64,000 bases of DNA, taken from positions 102,606-166,605 of the forward strand of contig DATLZZ010000024.1 of the NCBI GenBank assembly GCA_035573715.1, written 5' to 3'. Below are positions 26,742 through 35,886 of this stretch, one piece after another. The notes under the pieces were generated by a model, which searched no databases, had not been told where the DNA came from, and saw nothing but the letters and a program-made list of their open reading frames with translations. Every line of letters starts with the position of its first letter. The stretch's first letter is position 1. The position numbers and the translations under genes are program-made. Origin of the DNA: JACPRL01 sp035573715. Its GTDB lineage: Bacteria > Acidobacteriota > Terriglobia > Acidiferrales > 2-02-FULL-67-57.

Positions 26742-27706
26742 TGAACTCTCCCCTCTTCATTATAGGCAAAGCCGAGGCGGCGCAAAAGGCCGGTGAGCTC
26801 GTTGGGGAGCGGGGCGGCGACCTCGACCGGCTGGCCGGTGCGCGGATGACGAAAGCAGAGGCGGCGGGCGTGGAGGAAGATGCGGTCGAGCGTGGGCTCC
26901 GAGTGGTCGTCCCACCGCAGCAGCCGGGGCGCGCCGTAGAGCGTATCGCCGACCAGCGGGTGCCCGAGCGAAGAAAAATGCACGCGCACCTGGTGAGTGC
27001 GGCCGGTGTGAAGCCGGGCTTCGAGAAGTGTGAAACCGCGGGCGCTTTCGAGTGCGCGATACTCGGTGACGGCCGGGCGGCCTTCGCGGCGGCGCGTGGT
27101 CATGCGGGTGCGGCGGGCGAGGTCGCGGGCGACGGGCAGACGAATGACGTCGTGGGCCCGCGCCAGCCGGCCATGGGCCAGCGCAAGGTAGAGTTTTTCC
27201 ACTTCGCGGCGCTCGAATTGAGCCGCCAGCCGCAGGTGGGCTTCGTCGGTCTTGGCGATGACCAGAACCCCGGAGGTGGGCTTGTCGAGCCGATGAACGA
27301 TGCCGGGGCGGAACGGGCCGCCGACGCGGGAGAGGCGGCGGAAGCGATGCAGCAAGGCATTGACCAGTGTGCCGCGTCTCTGGCCAGCACCGGCGTGGAC
27401 GACCAGACCGGCCGGCTTATTGATGGCAGCCAAGTCCTCGTCTTCGTAAAGAACATCGAGGGGAATCTCTTCCGGGACGGCCGCGGCGGGAGCGGGCTCC
27501 GGGAGGACGATGACGATTTTTTCACCCCCGCCGAGGCGGAGGCTGGGGCGGCGGGCTTGCTTGTCGTTCAGCAGGACGCCGCCGTCGCGGATGCACTTCT
27601 GGATTTGTGCGCGGCTGACCTGCGGAAGTTGGGCGGCGAGGAAGTGGTCAAGGCGCTCGCCGCGCGCTTCAGCGGGAACGGAGAAACTACTGGCGCGCCG
27701 GGGCAT
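26738..27706 (-). CDS. rluD: RluD-type 23S rRNA pseudouridine synthase
   Basis: 322 residues. An N-terminal S4 RNA-binding domain (ERLDHFLAAQLPQVSRAQIQKCIRDGGVLLNDKQARRPSLRL) precedes the RluA-type catalytic domain with the nucleophilic Asp in IVHRLDKPTSGVLVIAKTD; later motifs EKLYLALAHGRL and LHTGRTHQVRVHFSSLGHPLVGDTLYG are intact. It modifies uridines of large-subunit rRNA in the cytoplasm; RluD is chosen over RluA/C because of the S4 domain and the usual place after lspA, but the exact sites cannot be read. It overlaps lgt by 20 bp. Confidence 0.9.
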   Translation of the reverse strand: MPRRASSFSVPAEARGERLDHFLAAQLPQVSRAQIQKCIRDGGVLLNDKQARRPSLRLGGGEKIVIVLPEPAPAAAVPEEIPLDVLYEDEDLAAINKPAGLVVHAGAGQRRGTLVNALLHRFRRLSRVGGPFRPGIVHRLDKPTSGVLVIAKTDEAHLRLAAQFERREVEKLYLALAHGRLARAHDVIRLPVARDLARRTRMTTRRREGRPAVTEYRALESARGFTLLEARLHTGRTHQVRVHFSSLGHPLVGDTLYGAPRLLRWDDHSEPTLDRIFLHARRLCFRHPRTGQPVEVAAPLPNELTGLLRRLGFAYNEEGRVQ

Positions 27707-28496
27707 GGGCGGGCGCCGGCAGGCTGCGGTTGCGCCACCACATCACGGCGCCGACAAGCAGGAGCAAGATGCTCATCAGTTGCGGTGTGGAGAGCGTGTT
27801 GTTGAAGAAGAACGGCCCGCGGGGGTCGTCGCGGAAAAACTCGAGCGCGAACCGCCCGGCGGAAGAAAGAATAAGGAAGGCGGCGAAAATCTGACCGGCG
27901 AAAGAGCGCCAGCGCCACAGCAGAAGCAGAAGGCCAAACAGCACGAACGAGAGCAGCGATTCATAAAGCTGCGTGGGGTGAAGGGCGATGCCGAGAGGCA
28001 CGCCGACAACGCGGGCGCTATAGGGGTCGGTAAAGGTGACGGCCCAGGCCACCTGAGTGGCCTTGCCCCAGCAGCAGCCGGCCGTGAAGCAGCCGAGCCG
28101 CGCCAGAGCCAAGCCGAGGGCGATGCCGGGCGAGCAGGCGTCGCTCAAGGCGAGGAAGCTGATTTTCTCCCGGCGCACCAGCCACAGCCCCACCGCTACC
28201 GCCAGAATCAACCCGCCTTGAAAGAAGCCGCCAGCCTGCAAGGTGCTCCAGGAAAAAATCTGCTTGGGATTCTCGGTGTAGTAGCGCCATTCGGAGATGA
28301 GGTACATCAGGCGGCTGCCGACCAGACCGGCAAGCGCCATGTAGACGCCGATGTTCCAAACGCTGTCGCGGCGGAGGCCGGCGCGGGGCGCGAGGCGCAC
28401 CGAGACATAGAGCCCGGCGAAGACCGCCAGCGCCATCAGCACCCCGTAGGTGTGCAGCGTGAAGTAGGGCTCCCAGGTGTAGAGACGCGGATACAT
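27687..28496 (-). CDS. lgt: Prolipoprotein diacylglyceryl transferase
   Basis: 269 residues with about seven membrane helices. Lgt signatures: a His-rich first loop (FTLHTYGVLMALAVFAGLYVSVRLA), GSRLMYLISEWRYY, FFQGGLILAVAVGLW, and the catalytic-region Arg/Glu set LARLGCFTAGCCWGKATQVAW and LGIALHPTQLYESLLSFVLF. It transfers diacylglycerol from phosphatidylglycerol to lipobox cysteines at the inner membrane. It overlaps lspA by one base, placing the two lipoprotein-maturation steps in one operon. Confidence 0.95.
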   Translation of the reverse strand: MYPRLYTWEPYFTLHTYGVLMALAVFAGLYVSVRLAPRAGLRRDSVWNIGVYMALAGLVGSRLMYLISEWRYYTENPKQIFSWSTLQAGGFFQGGLILAVAVGLWLVRREKISFLALSDACSPGIALGLALARLGCFTAGCCWGKATQVAWAVTFTDPYSARVVGVPLGIALHPTQLYESLLSFVLFGLLLLLWRWRSFAGQIFAAFLILSSAGRFALEFFRDDPRGPFFFNNTLSTPQLMSILLLLVGAVMWWRNRSLPAPAHAPARQ

Positions 28497-28987
28497 CAGG
28501 CCTCTTTCCGGTGACGCAGGACTTCAATCATCAGAGCAACGGCGCCGAGCACGACGGCGCTATCAGCCAGGTTGAACGCCGGCCAATGATAGCGCCCGAG
28601 GTGGAAATCGAGGAAATCAACCACGCTGCCGGCCCGCAGCCGGTCAATCAGATTGCCGAGCGCGCCGCCGAGAATCAGGCCGAGCCCCCAGCCGGCCCAG
28701 GCCGAGGCGACGCCGCGCCAGAGGAGGAAGAGAACCAGAATGAGAGCGGCGACGGAGAAGGCAATCAGGAGCGCCTGCACGGTGGAAGAATCGGAGTCGG
28801 CAAAAAGCCCGAAGGCGGCGCCGCGGTTCTGCAGGTGGGTGAAGTTGAAGACGCCGGGAAGGACGCGGTGGATTTCTCCCAGCTCGAGTTGGCGAGTGAC
28901 GAGCCACTTGGTGAGCTGGTCGAGCAGCAGCGTGACGAAGGCGATGGAGAGGTAGAAGCCGCGGGAGTCGGGTTGCTGGGGGCTCAT
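28496..28987 (-). CDS. lspA: Lipoprotein signal peptidase II
   Basis: 163 residues with four membrane helices. The aspartyl protease pair is visible: Asp in GGALGNLIDRLRAGSVVDFLDFHLG and Asp in WPAFNLADSAVVLGAVAL. It removes signal peptides from diacylated prolipoproteins. The start ATGA overlaps the ileS stop by 4 bp, a classic ileS-lspA pair. Confidence 0.96.
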   Translation of the reverse strand: MSPQQPDSRGFYLSIAFVTLLLDQLTKWLVTRQLELGEIHRVLPGVFNFTHLQNRGAAFGLFADSDSSTVQALLIAFSVAALILVLFLLWRGVASAWAGWGLGLILGGALGNLIDRLRAGSVVDFLDFHLGRYHWPAFNLADSAVVLGAVALMIEVLRHRKEA

Positions 28988-31830
28988 GAGTTGGCCGCCA
29001 GTTCCTCAAGCACCGGGGCGCAGCGCTCGCAGACGGTGGGATAATCGGGGAAAGAGCCGACGCGGGGCGAGTAGTTCCAACAGCGGGCGCACTTCTGTCC
29101 ATCGGCGGGACGCACGGCGATGGCGAGGCCGGGGAGATCGCTGGGCTGGGCCTCGGCGCCATCGCCGCCGAGTTCAACGGCGGAGACAATGAAGAGGTAG
29201 CGGAGCTGGTCGCGATAGTCGTGAAGGAGCTTCGACCACTCGCCGTCGGCGCGCAGGTGCACTTGAGCGTCGAGCGAGCCGCGAATCTGCTTGGCCTGGC
29301 GGGCGCGTTCCAGCGCCTTGAGGACTTCGTCGCGGACTTCGAGCAGCTTCTCCCAGCGGGCGGCCCTGTCGGCGGGCAAGCCAGCGTCGAGTTCCTTGGG
29401 GTCCGGGAACTCGGTGACGTGAACGCTAGGGGCGCGCTGCGTGGCGCCAGGCAGATGCTGCCAGACTTCTTCGGCGGTGAAGACCAGCAGCGGAGCGACG
29501 AGCCGGACGAGAGCGTCGGCGATGCGGTAGAGCGCGGTCTGGGCGCTGCGGCGCGCGGTGGCGCGCGGATACGAGGTGTAGAGCCGGTCCTTGAGAATGT
29601 CGAAATAGACGGCGCTCAGGTCGACGGTGCAGAAGCCATAGAGGGCGTGATAGACCTTGAAGAACTCGTAGCGGTCGAAGGCCTGGCGGGCGCGGGCTGC
29701 GAGCTCGGCGGTGCGGGCGAGAATCCAGCGGTCAATCTCCTCCATCTTCTCCGGCGGCACGGCGTCGCACGCCGGGTCGAAGTCGTAGAGGTTCGACAGG
29801 CAGTAGCGAAAGGTGTTGCGGATTTTGCGGTAGGCCTCGGCGGACTGCTCGAAGAGCTGCGGACCCATGCGGACGTCGCCGCGGTAGTCGACCGAGGCGG
29901 CCAGCAGGCGGAAGATTTCGGCGCCGTACTTGTCGATGAGTTCGCTGGCGGCGATGTAATTGCCGAGCGACTTCGACATCGGGCGGCCCTCGGCGTCGAG
30001 CACCCAGGCGTGGGTCAGCACCGTGCGGTAGGGGGCGGCGCCTTTGACGCCCAGCGCCACCAGCAGCGAGCTGTGGAACCAGCCGCGGTACTGGTCGAGC
30101 CCTTCGAAATAGAGATCGGCGGGCCAGGGCAGGTCGGGGCGATGGCCGAGGACGGCGAGGTGGCTGGAGCCGGAGTCGAACCAGACGTCGAGAATGTCGG
30201 TCTCCTTGCGGAAGCGCGTCTCGCCGCACCTTTCGCAGCGTGTGCCCTGCGGCAGTAGGTCGGCGGCGTCGTACTTGTACCAGGCGTCGGCGCCTTCGCG
30301 CTGGAACCAGCGCACCGCGGTGCGCAGCGTGGGCACGTCGGTGAATTTCTCCCCGCAGGCATCGCAGTAGAAGACCGGAATGGGCACGCCCCAGACGCGC
30401 TGGCGGGAGATGCACCAGTCCGGTCGCGTCTCCAGCATGGCGATCATCTGCTCTTCGCCCCAGGCGGGAATCCATTCGACCTTCTTGACCGCCTCGATGG
30501 CGCGACGCCGCAGATGCTCGTGCTCCATGGAGATGAACCACTGCTCGGTGGCGCGGAAGATGAGCGGCTGGTGGCAGCGCCAGCAGTGGGGATAGGAGTG
30601 CTCGATGGTGGATTCAGCGAGCAGCGCGCCGCGCTGCTTCAGCAACTCGATGATGCGCGGGTTGGCGTCGAAAATCTGCTGGCCGTTGTAGGCCTCGAGG
30701 CCTTCCGAGAAACGCCCCGCGCTGTCGACCGGGCAATAGGTTTCGAGGCCGTACTCCTGCCCGGTGGCGAAGTCTTCGGCGCCGTGGCCGGGCGCGGTGT
30801 GAACGACGCCGGTGCCCTGCTCGAGCGTGACGTAGTCAGCCAGCACGGAAGGGATGACGCGGTCGAGGAAGGGATGCTGGAACTTGAGCCCGACGAGCTG
30901 CTCGCCGGTCCAGGAGCCGATTTCTTTCGTAACCTGCAGGCTGGTGTCCTTGCCGAAGCGGTCAACCAAATCTTCGGCGATGAGGTAGCGCGCGCCGGAG
31001 TCGGTTTCGACGACGGTGTAGCGAAGCTGGGGATGAACGGCCAGGGCCAGGCTGGCGGGCAGCGTCCAGGGCGTGGTGGTCCAGATGACGGCGCAGGTTT
31101 TTTCGGGAAAGTCCGAGGGAGGCTCGCCGCCGACAACCGCATAGCGCACCCAGATGGAGGGGCTGGTGCGCATTTCGTATTCAATTTCGGCTTCGGCCAG
31201 CGCGGTCTGGTCGCGCCAGCACCAGAGCACCGGCTTGAGCCCTTTGTAGACGTAGCCTTTCTCGAGGAAGGTGAGGAAGGCGTCGGCTATGGTGAACTCG
31301 TACTGGTTGCTCATCGTCAGGTAGGGCTTGTCCCACTCGCCGATGCAGCCCAGGCGGGTGAAGACCTGGCGATGAAGCTCGACGAAGCGCTCGGCGTAGG
31401 CGCGGCAGGCACGGCGGATTTCCAGCGCAGAGAGCTGCGCCTTGCGCGCCCCCAGTTCCTTGTCCACGTTGATTTCGATGGGTAGGCCGTGGCAGTCCCA
31501 GCCGGGGAGAAAGGCGACGTTGAAGCCGGCGGCGGATTTCGAGCGCACGACGAAGTCTTTGAGGATCTTGTTGAGCGCCGTGCCGGGGTGGACCTCGCCG
31601 TTGGCGTAGGGTGGGCCGTCGTGGTAGACGAAGACCGGCGCGGCGGCGCGCGCCTGGCGAAGCTGCTGGTAGAGGTTTTCCTCTTGCCAGCGAGAAAGCA
31701 ACGCCGGCTCGGCGCGCTGCAACCCGGCCTGCATGGGGAAGTCGGTGCGCGGCAGGTTGAGGGTCGACTTCAGGTCGGGCGGCTTCACTTTGGCGGTGTC
31801 AGACACGGCGCTTCGCTCAGGTTTCTCCAC
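28984..31830 (-). CDS. ileS: Isoleucyl-tRNA synthetase
   Basis: 948 residues, class I synthetase. The HIGH-type motif reads HPGT in PYANGEVHPGTALNKILKDFVV; KMSKS is in RPMSKSLGNYIAASEL. The editing domain has TTPWTLPASLAL and GTGVVHTAPGHGAEDF; the anticodon-binding region and a C-terminal zinc finger (KCARCWNYSPRVG, then CERCAPVLEE) complete a bacterial-type enzyme with its cysteines intact. The start is a GTG at 31830 with a weak ribosome site, so the true start may be a little downstream. A good promoter lies at 31852-31880. It heads the operon ileS-lspA-lgt-rluD-VWFA. Confidence 0.96.
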   Translation of the reverse strand: MEKPERSAVSDTAKVKPPDLKSTLNLPRTDFPMQAGLQRAEPALLSRWQEENLYQQLRQARAAAPVFVYHDGPPYANGEVHPGTALNKILKDFVVRSKSAAGFNVAFLPGWDCHGLPIEINVDKELGARKAQLSALEIRRACRAYAERFVELHRQVFTRLGCIGEWDKPYLTMSNQYEFTIADAFLTFLEKGYVYKGLKPVLWCWRDQTALAEAEIEYEMRTSPSIWVRYAVVGGEPPSDFPEKTCAVIWTTTPWTLPASLALAVHPQLRYTVVETDSGARYLIAEDLVDRFGKDTSLQVTKEIGSWTGEQLVGLKFQHPFLDRVIPSVLADYVTLEQGTGVVHTAPGHGAEDFATGQEYGLETYCPVDSAGRFSEGLEAYNGQQIFDANPRIIELLKQRGALLAESTIEHSYPHCWRCHQPLIFRATEQWFISMEHEHLRRRAIEAVKKVEWIPAWGEEQMIAMLETRPDWCISRQRVWGVPIPVFYCDACGEKFTDVPTLRTAVRWFQREGADAWYKYDAADLLPQGTRCERCGETRFRKETDILDVWFDSGSSHLAVLGHRPDLPWPADLYFEGLDQYRGWFHSSLLVALGVKGAAPYRTVLTHAWVLDAEGRPMSKSLGNYIAASELIDKYGAEIFRLLAASVDYRGDVRMGPQLFEQSAEAYRKIRNTFRYCLSNLYDFDPACDAVPPEKMEEIDRWILARTAELAARARQAFDRYEFFKVYHALYGFCTVDLSAVYFDILKDRLYTSYPRATARRSAQTALYRIADALVRLVAPLLVFTAEEVWQHLPGATQRAPSVHVTEFPDPKELDAGLPADRAARWEKLLEVRDEVLKALERARQAKQIRGSLDAQVHLRADGEWSKLLHDYRDQLRYLFIVSAVELGGDGAEAQPSDLPGLAIAVRPADGQKCARCWNYSPRVGSFPDYPTVCERCAPVLEELAANS

Positions 31831-31851
31831 GGAATCAAGCCCAAAAACTCA

Positions 31852-31880
31852 ATGATACAGGGAAGGGGATGAATTGTCAG
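31852..31880 (-). promoter_or_regulatory. Sigma-70-type promoter for the ileS operon
   Basis: On the minus strand: CTGACA (31880-31875), 17 bp, TATCAT (31857-31852). The predicted leader before ileS is only about 15 nt, too short for a T-box or other riboswitch. Confidence 0.65.
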
Positions 31881-31955
31881 CGGGCAGGGGGGACCGGACC
31901 CACGGACCTGCAGGCGCAGATACACGCAGATGAAGCTAACGCAGATCCTACCCCC

Positions 31956-31983
31956 TTTACTGAGGGGGCGGGGGTGGTAGAAT
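31956..31983 (+). promoter_or_regulatory. Candidate promoter upstream of the TonB gene
   Basis: TTTACT (31956-31961), 16 bp, TAGAAT (31978-31983). The -35 element lies in the loop of a small CCCCCT...AGGGGG hairpin. The remaining sequence to 32088 has no other recognisable feature. Confidence 0.4.
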
Positions 31984-32088
31984 GGCTCGGAGGAGCCCCT
32001 GGCTCGGGCGACCCGGAGGAGCTAGGCATCCCTTGGCGACGGCAAGCATCATAGTAAGAGACGGCCGGGGAGGTGTCTGGCCAGGGCC

Positions 32089-33198
32089 ATGAGTGAACCG
32101 AACCGCAAAACCGATTGGCAGCCCCACCTGCTCGAGGAGAGCGAGCCTCTCTTCAAGACCATTCTGGGAACCATCAAGACGTTTCTGAGCGAGCCGATGG
32201 GAGGGCGTGCGGCCAGCCTGCCGCGGGGAGCGATGCCCCACACTCCGGGCTACCGGCTGGATGTAGAGATTGAGCCCTGGCACAAGGCTCTGCCAGGAAC
32301 GTTGCGCGACGCATTGCACCCGGAGAAGCTGCCGCCGCTGCCGGCCAAGCCGATCAAAGTAGCCGATATCTGGAACCTGGGTTTGTACGCGGGGCAATTC
32401 CGGCGCAGCGAGCTGTATTCAGCGCTGCTGCATGCAACCGTGCTGGCGCTCTTCGCCCTTCCCTTCCTCATCACCCCGACGGAAGCCAAGCAACCGCAGG
32501 CCAAGGTCACTGAACTGGTGGAGTTGGGCGACCTCGGCCAGTACAAAGTCACGCTGCCGCCTTCGACCAAGAAGTCGGGCGGCGGTGGCGGCGGCGGCGA
32601 GCGCAACCCGCTGAAGGCCTCCAAGGGCCGCCTGCCCAAGTTTTCGCTCAACGCGCAATTGACTCCGCCGGCGGCGGTGATCCGCAACCCCAACCCGCGG
32701 CTGGCCGCCGAGCCGACTGTGGTGGTGCCGCCCGACATTCACATCCAAAGCCCGAATATGACAGCCTACGGCGACCCGGCTTCGACCTCCCTGATTCCTT
32801 CCAGCGGGCCGGGTTTCGGCGGCGGCATCGGCACCGGCTCGGGCGGCGGCGTCGGCTCCGGCTCCGGGCCGGGTGTGGGCCCGGGACATGGCGGCGGGTA
32901 TGGTGGCGGCGTGTTTCGCATCGGCGGCAGCGTCTCAGCGCCCACCTGCATCTACTGCCCCGATCCCGAGTTCTCCGATGAGGCGCGCAAAGCGCGCTAT
33001 CAGGGCGTGGTGGTTCTATTGGCGGTGGTGGACGAAGAAGGCCGCGCCCGCGACATCCGCGTTGCCCGCAGCCTCGGCATGGGCCTCGACGAGCAGGCCA
33101 TCCGCGCGGTTCAGAACTGGCGCTTCAAGCCCGCCGAGCGCTACGGCAAACCGGTTCCGGTCTACATGACCATTGAAGTCAACTTCCGTCTGTTCTAA
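32089..33198 (+). CDS. TonB-family energy transducer
   Basis: 369 residues. Unlike classic TonB it has about 110 residues before the single membrane helix (ALLHATVLALFALPFLIT). A Pro/Lys and then Gly-rich linker (KKSGGGGGGGERN, GFGGGIGTGSGGGVGSGSGPGVGPGHGGGYGGG) leads to a C-terminal TonB domain: PDPEFSDEARKARYQGVVVLLAVVDEEGRARDIRVARSLGMGLDEQAIRAVQNWRFKPAERYGKPVPVYMTIEVNFRLF. It would link inner-membrane energy to outer-membrane receptors. No ExbB/ExbD genes are nearby. The cysteine pair CIYC just before the domain is unusual and would lie in the periplasm. Confidence 0.9.
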   Translation: MSEPNRKTDWQPHLLEESEPLFKTILGTIKTFLSEPMGGRAASLPRGAMPHTPGYRLDVEIEPWHKALPGTLRDALHPEKLPPLPAKPIKVADIWNLGLYAGQFRRSELYSALLHATVLALFALPFLITPTEAKQPQAKVTELVELGDLGQYKVTLPPSTKKSGGGGGGGERNPLKASKGRLPKFSLNAQLTPPAAVIRNPNPRLAAEPTVVVPPDIHIQSPNMTAYGDPASTSLIPSSGPGFGGGIGTGSGGGVGSGSGPGVGPGHGGGYGGGVFRIGGSVSAPTCIYCPDPEFSDEARKARYQGVVVLLAVVDEEGRARDIRVARSLGMGLDEQAIRAVQNWRFKPAERYGKPVPVYMTIEVNFRLF

Positions 33199-33199
33199 C

Positions 33200-34072
33200 T
33201 TGCGCCGCTCTCTGCCGGCCAAGCGCCGGATCGCATTCATCTCCTCTCTCGGCGTTGCCGTTTGGTTGCTGCTGGTGTCGGTGATACCCGCGGCGGCGCA
33301 GCGCGGCGCTGCTTCGATCGAATTCCTCGTCCAGGCCACGCCCACCAGCGGCCGGCCGGAGAAAGTGATGCGGCAGCCGTTCTATCTGCTTCGCGCCAGC
33401 CTGGCGGAGATAGAAAAGGAAGCCGCGGCGGAGATGGCGCTGCCGGACTTCGACGCCTTCGCCGACAACCTGAACGTCAGCAACGCGCTCAAGGCCTGGA
33501 TGAAGCGCGAGAAGCGCGCCGACCTGAAAGGGAGCGAGTTCATCAAAGCGGTTACGGTGGACGACATCATGACCGTGCCGGAATTTAAGGAGGCCTACGT
33601 CACCCGCAACCTGACCATGGTGGGGCTGGGGTTTCCGCGTCACCCGAAGTTCAGCGGCAAGGAAAAAGACCGGGCGAAGTACGACGAGTCGGTGGCCCGC
33701 TACTGGGAAGCGGTGAAGGCCTACGCCACCGCGCATCCGGAGAGCAAGGAGCAGATGGACGACCACTTGGTGGAAATCAATCCGGGGGCGGCCTGGCAGT
33801 CGCGGCTCGAGGCGCACCAGCGCGCCGTGCGGCAGAAAATGGAGCAGTTGATTTACGCCCGCTATCTCGCCGGTCGCACCGAAACCGACTACGAGGGGAT
33901 GGCGCGGTTCAGCGGGCTGGCCCCGGGGCGCTACTGGCTGACCAACCTGTGGACCGAAGCGCGCGCCGGCGACGTCCATCTGCGCTGGGAAGTTCCGGTG
34001 GAGCTGGCGGCCGGCCAGTCGCTCTATCTGGAGCTCAACAACGCCAACGCGCTGCTCCCCAAGCCGCGCTAG
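33200..34072 (+). CDS. Secreted protein of unknown function following TonB
   Basis: About 290 residues. There is no ATG near the start; a TTG at 33200, directly after the TonB stop, gives a basic then hydrophobic signal peptide (RRSLPAKRRIAFISSLGVAVWLLLVSVIPAAAQ), and translation is probably coupled. The middle is helical and charged (AEIEKEAAAEMALPDFDAFADNLNVSNALKAWMKREKRADL, and VARYWEAVKAYATAHPESKEQM); the ends look like two halves of a beta-sandwich (AASIEFLVQATPTSGRPEKVMRQPFYLLRAS and LAPGRYWLTNLWTEARAGDVHLRWEVPVELAAGQSLYLELN). A helical insert in a carboxypeptidase-regulatory-like domain is one reading. No family is recognised. Confidence 0.65.
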   Translation: MRRSLPAKRRIAFISSLGVAVWLLLVSVIPAAAQRGAASIEFLVQATPTSGRPEKVMRQPFYLLRASLAEIEKEAAAEMALPDFDAFADNLNVSNALKAWMKREKRADLKGSEFIKAVTVDDIMTVPEFKEAYVTRNLTMVGLGFPRHPKFSGKEKDRAKYDESVARYWEAVKAYATAHPESKEQMDDHLVEINPGAAWQSRLEAHQRAVRQKMEQLIYARYLAGRTETDYEGMARFSGLAPGRYWLTNLWTEARAGDVHLRWEVPVELAAGQSLYLELNNANALLPKPR

Positions 34073-34086
34073 CCGCCGCGGACGCC

Positions 34087-34116
34087 TTGACAGTTTTTTG
34101 CCCTGCCCAGTAGTCT
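34087..34116 (+). promoter_or_regulatory. Promoter for tRNA-Gln
   Basis: Consensus TTGACA (34087-34092), 18 bp, TAGTCT (34111-34116). The predicted start of transcription lies about 20 bp before the tRNA. Confidence 0.6.
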
Positions 34117-34144
34117 AGTTTCCAGCCTTCTTTGCGGCCTCTGC

Positions 34145-34219
34145 TGGGAGGTCGTCTAACTGGCAAGACATCGGACTCTGGATCCGAGAATCTAGGTTCG
34201 ACTCCTAGCCTCCCAGCCA
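34145..34219 (+). tRNA. tRNA-Gln (anticodon CTG)
   Basis: Acceptor arms TGGGAGG and CCTCCCA pair fully; the anticodon stem TCGGA/TCCGA closes the loop CTCTGGA (anticodon CTG, reading CAG). The T arm contains GGTTCGACTCC. Discriminator G at 34216 and an encoded CCA at 34217-34219. Confidence 0.97.
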
Positions 34220-34225
34220 TCCTTT

Positions 34226-34459
34226 TCAGTGGGTTAGCTGATTCGCAGCGGCAAAGTTGGGAACAGTTGGGAACAAAACCCGTTCCAGCTTTGCCACTGC
34301 CTGACGTTGTAACTCAGGCACCGCGTGGGTGTAGACGGAGAACGTTGTGCCCAGGTCTTGCGTGATTAGTTTGCGGACCAAAACGACGGCTTCGGCGATA
34401 TCGCTTGGCTGAGCCGGCCATCCGTGCTCGGGGGCGAGGCGATAGTGACGTTTGACCAA
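34226..34459 (-). pseudogene. Tyrosine integrase remnant next to tRNA-Gln
   Basis: The frame ends 6 bp from the 3' end of tRNA-Gln. Its last 40 residues match the C-terminus of tyrosine recombinases, including the nucleophilic Tyr: LGTTFSVYTHAVPELQRQAVAKLERVLFPTVPNF. The upstream half (MVKRHYRLAPEHGWPAQPSDIAEAVVLVRKLITQD) is not integrase-like and the Arg-His-Arg catalytic residues are missing, so this is a relic. The position beside a tRNA 3' end is typical for integrated elements and supports an old attachment site here. Confidence 0.6.
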
Positions 34460-34536
34460 GCAAGGCCGGCATGAACAAAGGTATCGCAGATTTTGCCATA
34501 ATCGCTGTCGCGCTTATCGCCACTGTTCAGACTGCA

Positions 34537-35535
34537 TCAGCGGACGGAGTTTCTGCTTTCCAAGTCCCGGGAATGCGCGGCCAGCGTTTTCAATTCGAGG
34601 TGCCGCCTCAATTTGGACAGCCGAATGGTTCGAGCTTCGGAAGGAGTGCAGCCAAAGGCCCTGTGAAAGCCGGCGGTGAAGTGGCTGTGGCTGGAATAGC
34701 CGAGGTGCAGTGCCAAGCCGGTCAAATCGTGGCGGAACCCATCCAGCAGATCCAAGGCCAGGCGGAGGCGGAGCTGGTTGCGGTACTGATGCAGAGTCGT
34801 CCCACAGTGTCGTCGAAACAGGCGACAGAGGTGGAACACCGAGAGTCCAACCTGCCGGGCAATTTCGGTTAGAGACAATGAGTCGCGGAAGCTGTCAGCC
34901 AGGACTGCCCTCGCGTGCTCAACAGCTTCGGCTCCCCGCCGTTTGTCCATCGCCTCGTTGCAGGAAGACCGTTGGCCGCGGCTTCGATAGACGTTCTCAA
35001 TGATCCTTCTGAGTACTCGCAGCATGGTTTCTTCCACCAACAACAGGTTGGGGTGAGCAGTCTCGCAAATCTGTCGAAATACAAGGCGCTCCAGGAAGTA
35101 GCTTTGGCTGTCTACAGGGCCGTAGGCAAAGGAGAAGGGTTTGTCGGGCGTTTCGGCCACCCGCCGGTCATAAGCGTAACATGCTGCGGCCAGCACCTCA
35201 GAGGAGTACTGGAACCAATCACAGTAGTCGCCCGCATTCTTGAAGCTTTCTCGAATGTAAGGCTGCTGGAGATTGTAAAAAACAACGATATTGCGATCGG
35301 CGACAAAACGGTCCCTGCCTTCCTGCTGAATCCACACGTTACTCCTGGGAAAAACGACCGTCGGGCCACCGGTGATGTTCCCCGCGTGACGGAAGTTCGG
35401 ATGGGAAGGATGGGCGCGGAAGGTACCGATGGCCACGGTAGGCGTATTGACCAGGCGTTCGTCGACCAACGAGTCGGGCTCAAGCAACACCTTCGACCGC
35501 GATTGGTTGAGAAGTAAAGCCTCCGCACTTCCCAT
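34537..35535 (-). CDS. AraC-family transcriptional regulator
   Basis: 332 residues. The C-terminal 110 residues are a double helix-turn-helix of the AraC type: DSLSLTEIARQVGLSVFHLCRLFRRHCGTTLHQYRNQLRLRLALDLL and DLTGLALHLGYSSHSHFTAGFHRAFGCTPSEAR. The N-terminal region (about 200 residues, VVFPRSNVWIQQEGRDRFVADRNIVVFYNLQQPYIRE) looks like a cupin-type effector domain. It lies in the accessory patch downstream of tRNA-Gln and is divergent from the lipocalin-like gene at 35887, which it might control. Confidence 0.88.
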   Translation of the reverse strand: MGSAEALLLNQSRSKVLLEPDSLVDERLVNTPTVAIGTFRAHPSHPNFRHAGNITGGPTVVFPRSNVWIQQEGRDRFVADRNIVVFYNLQQPYIRESFKNAGDYCDWFQYSSEVLAAACYAYDRRVAETPDKPFSFAYGPVDSQSYFLERLVFRQICETAHPNLLLVEETMLRVLRRIIENVYRSRGQRSSCNEAMDKRRGAEAVEHARAVLADSFRDSLSLTEIARQVGLSVFHLCRLFRRHCGTTLHQYRNQLRLRLALDLLDGFRHDLTGLALHLGYSSHSHFTAGFHRAFGCTPSEARTIRLSKLRRHLELKTLAAHSRDLESRNSVR

Positions 35536-35886
35536 CAGACTGGCCCTAGAACCCGCCGCCCACAGTCTTACTGCCTGAGGCCACCGACGTTCCGATCACC
35601 TCTGGTCGGACGCTGCCCGGGAGATTTCGATAGCCCGAGAGGCAATTGGGTTGCCAGCCATCAAGAGACCCCCGGGCCTCCAAGTCCGCCCTAGCAACCA
35701 GGAGAGTCTCCTCGCAGGTTGAATCTTCCGAATGCTGTGTACGCAACCCGACGACCCTAATCGCCTATCGGGCGCGAATCGGGGAGCAAGATCCTGATAG
35801 TCATAGAGGAGCAGGTTTCGTATGCTCCTACCCGCGTCTGCGAGTCACCCTCCAGCCGCAGCAAAAACCATGCGTCGGAGGGGCTG
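35536..35886. other. Gap between the AraC gene and the lipocalin-like gene
   Basis: About 350 bp. Several short open frames exist on both strands but none has a ribosome site or a recognisable domain. It should hold the divergent promoters; none was clear enough to place. The base composition is patchy and fits an eroded accessory region. Confidence 0.5.

Noticed and set aside
31831..31875. T-box or other riboswitch before ileS
   Set aside because: The predicted promoter leaves a leader of only about 15 nt.
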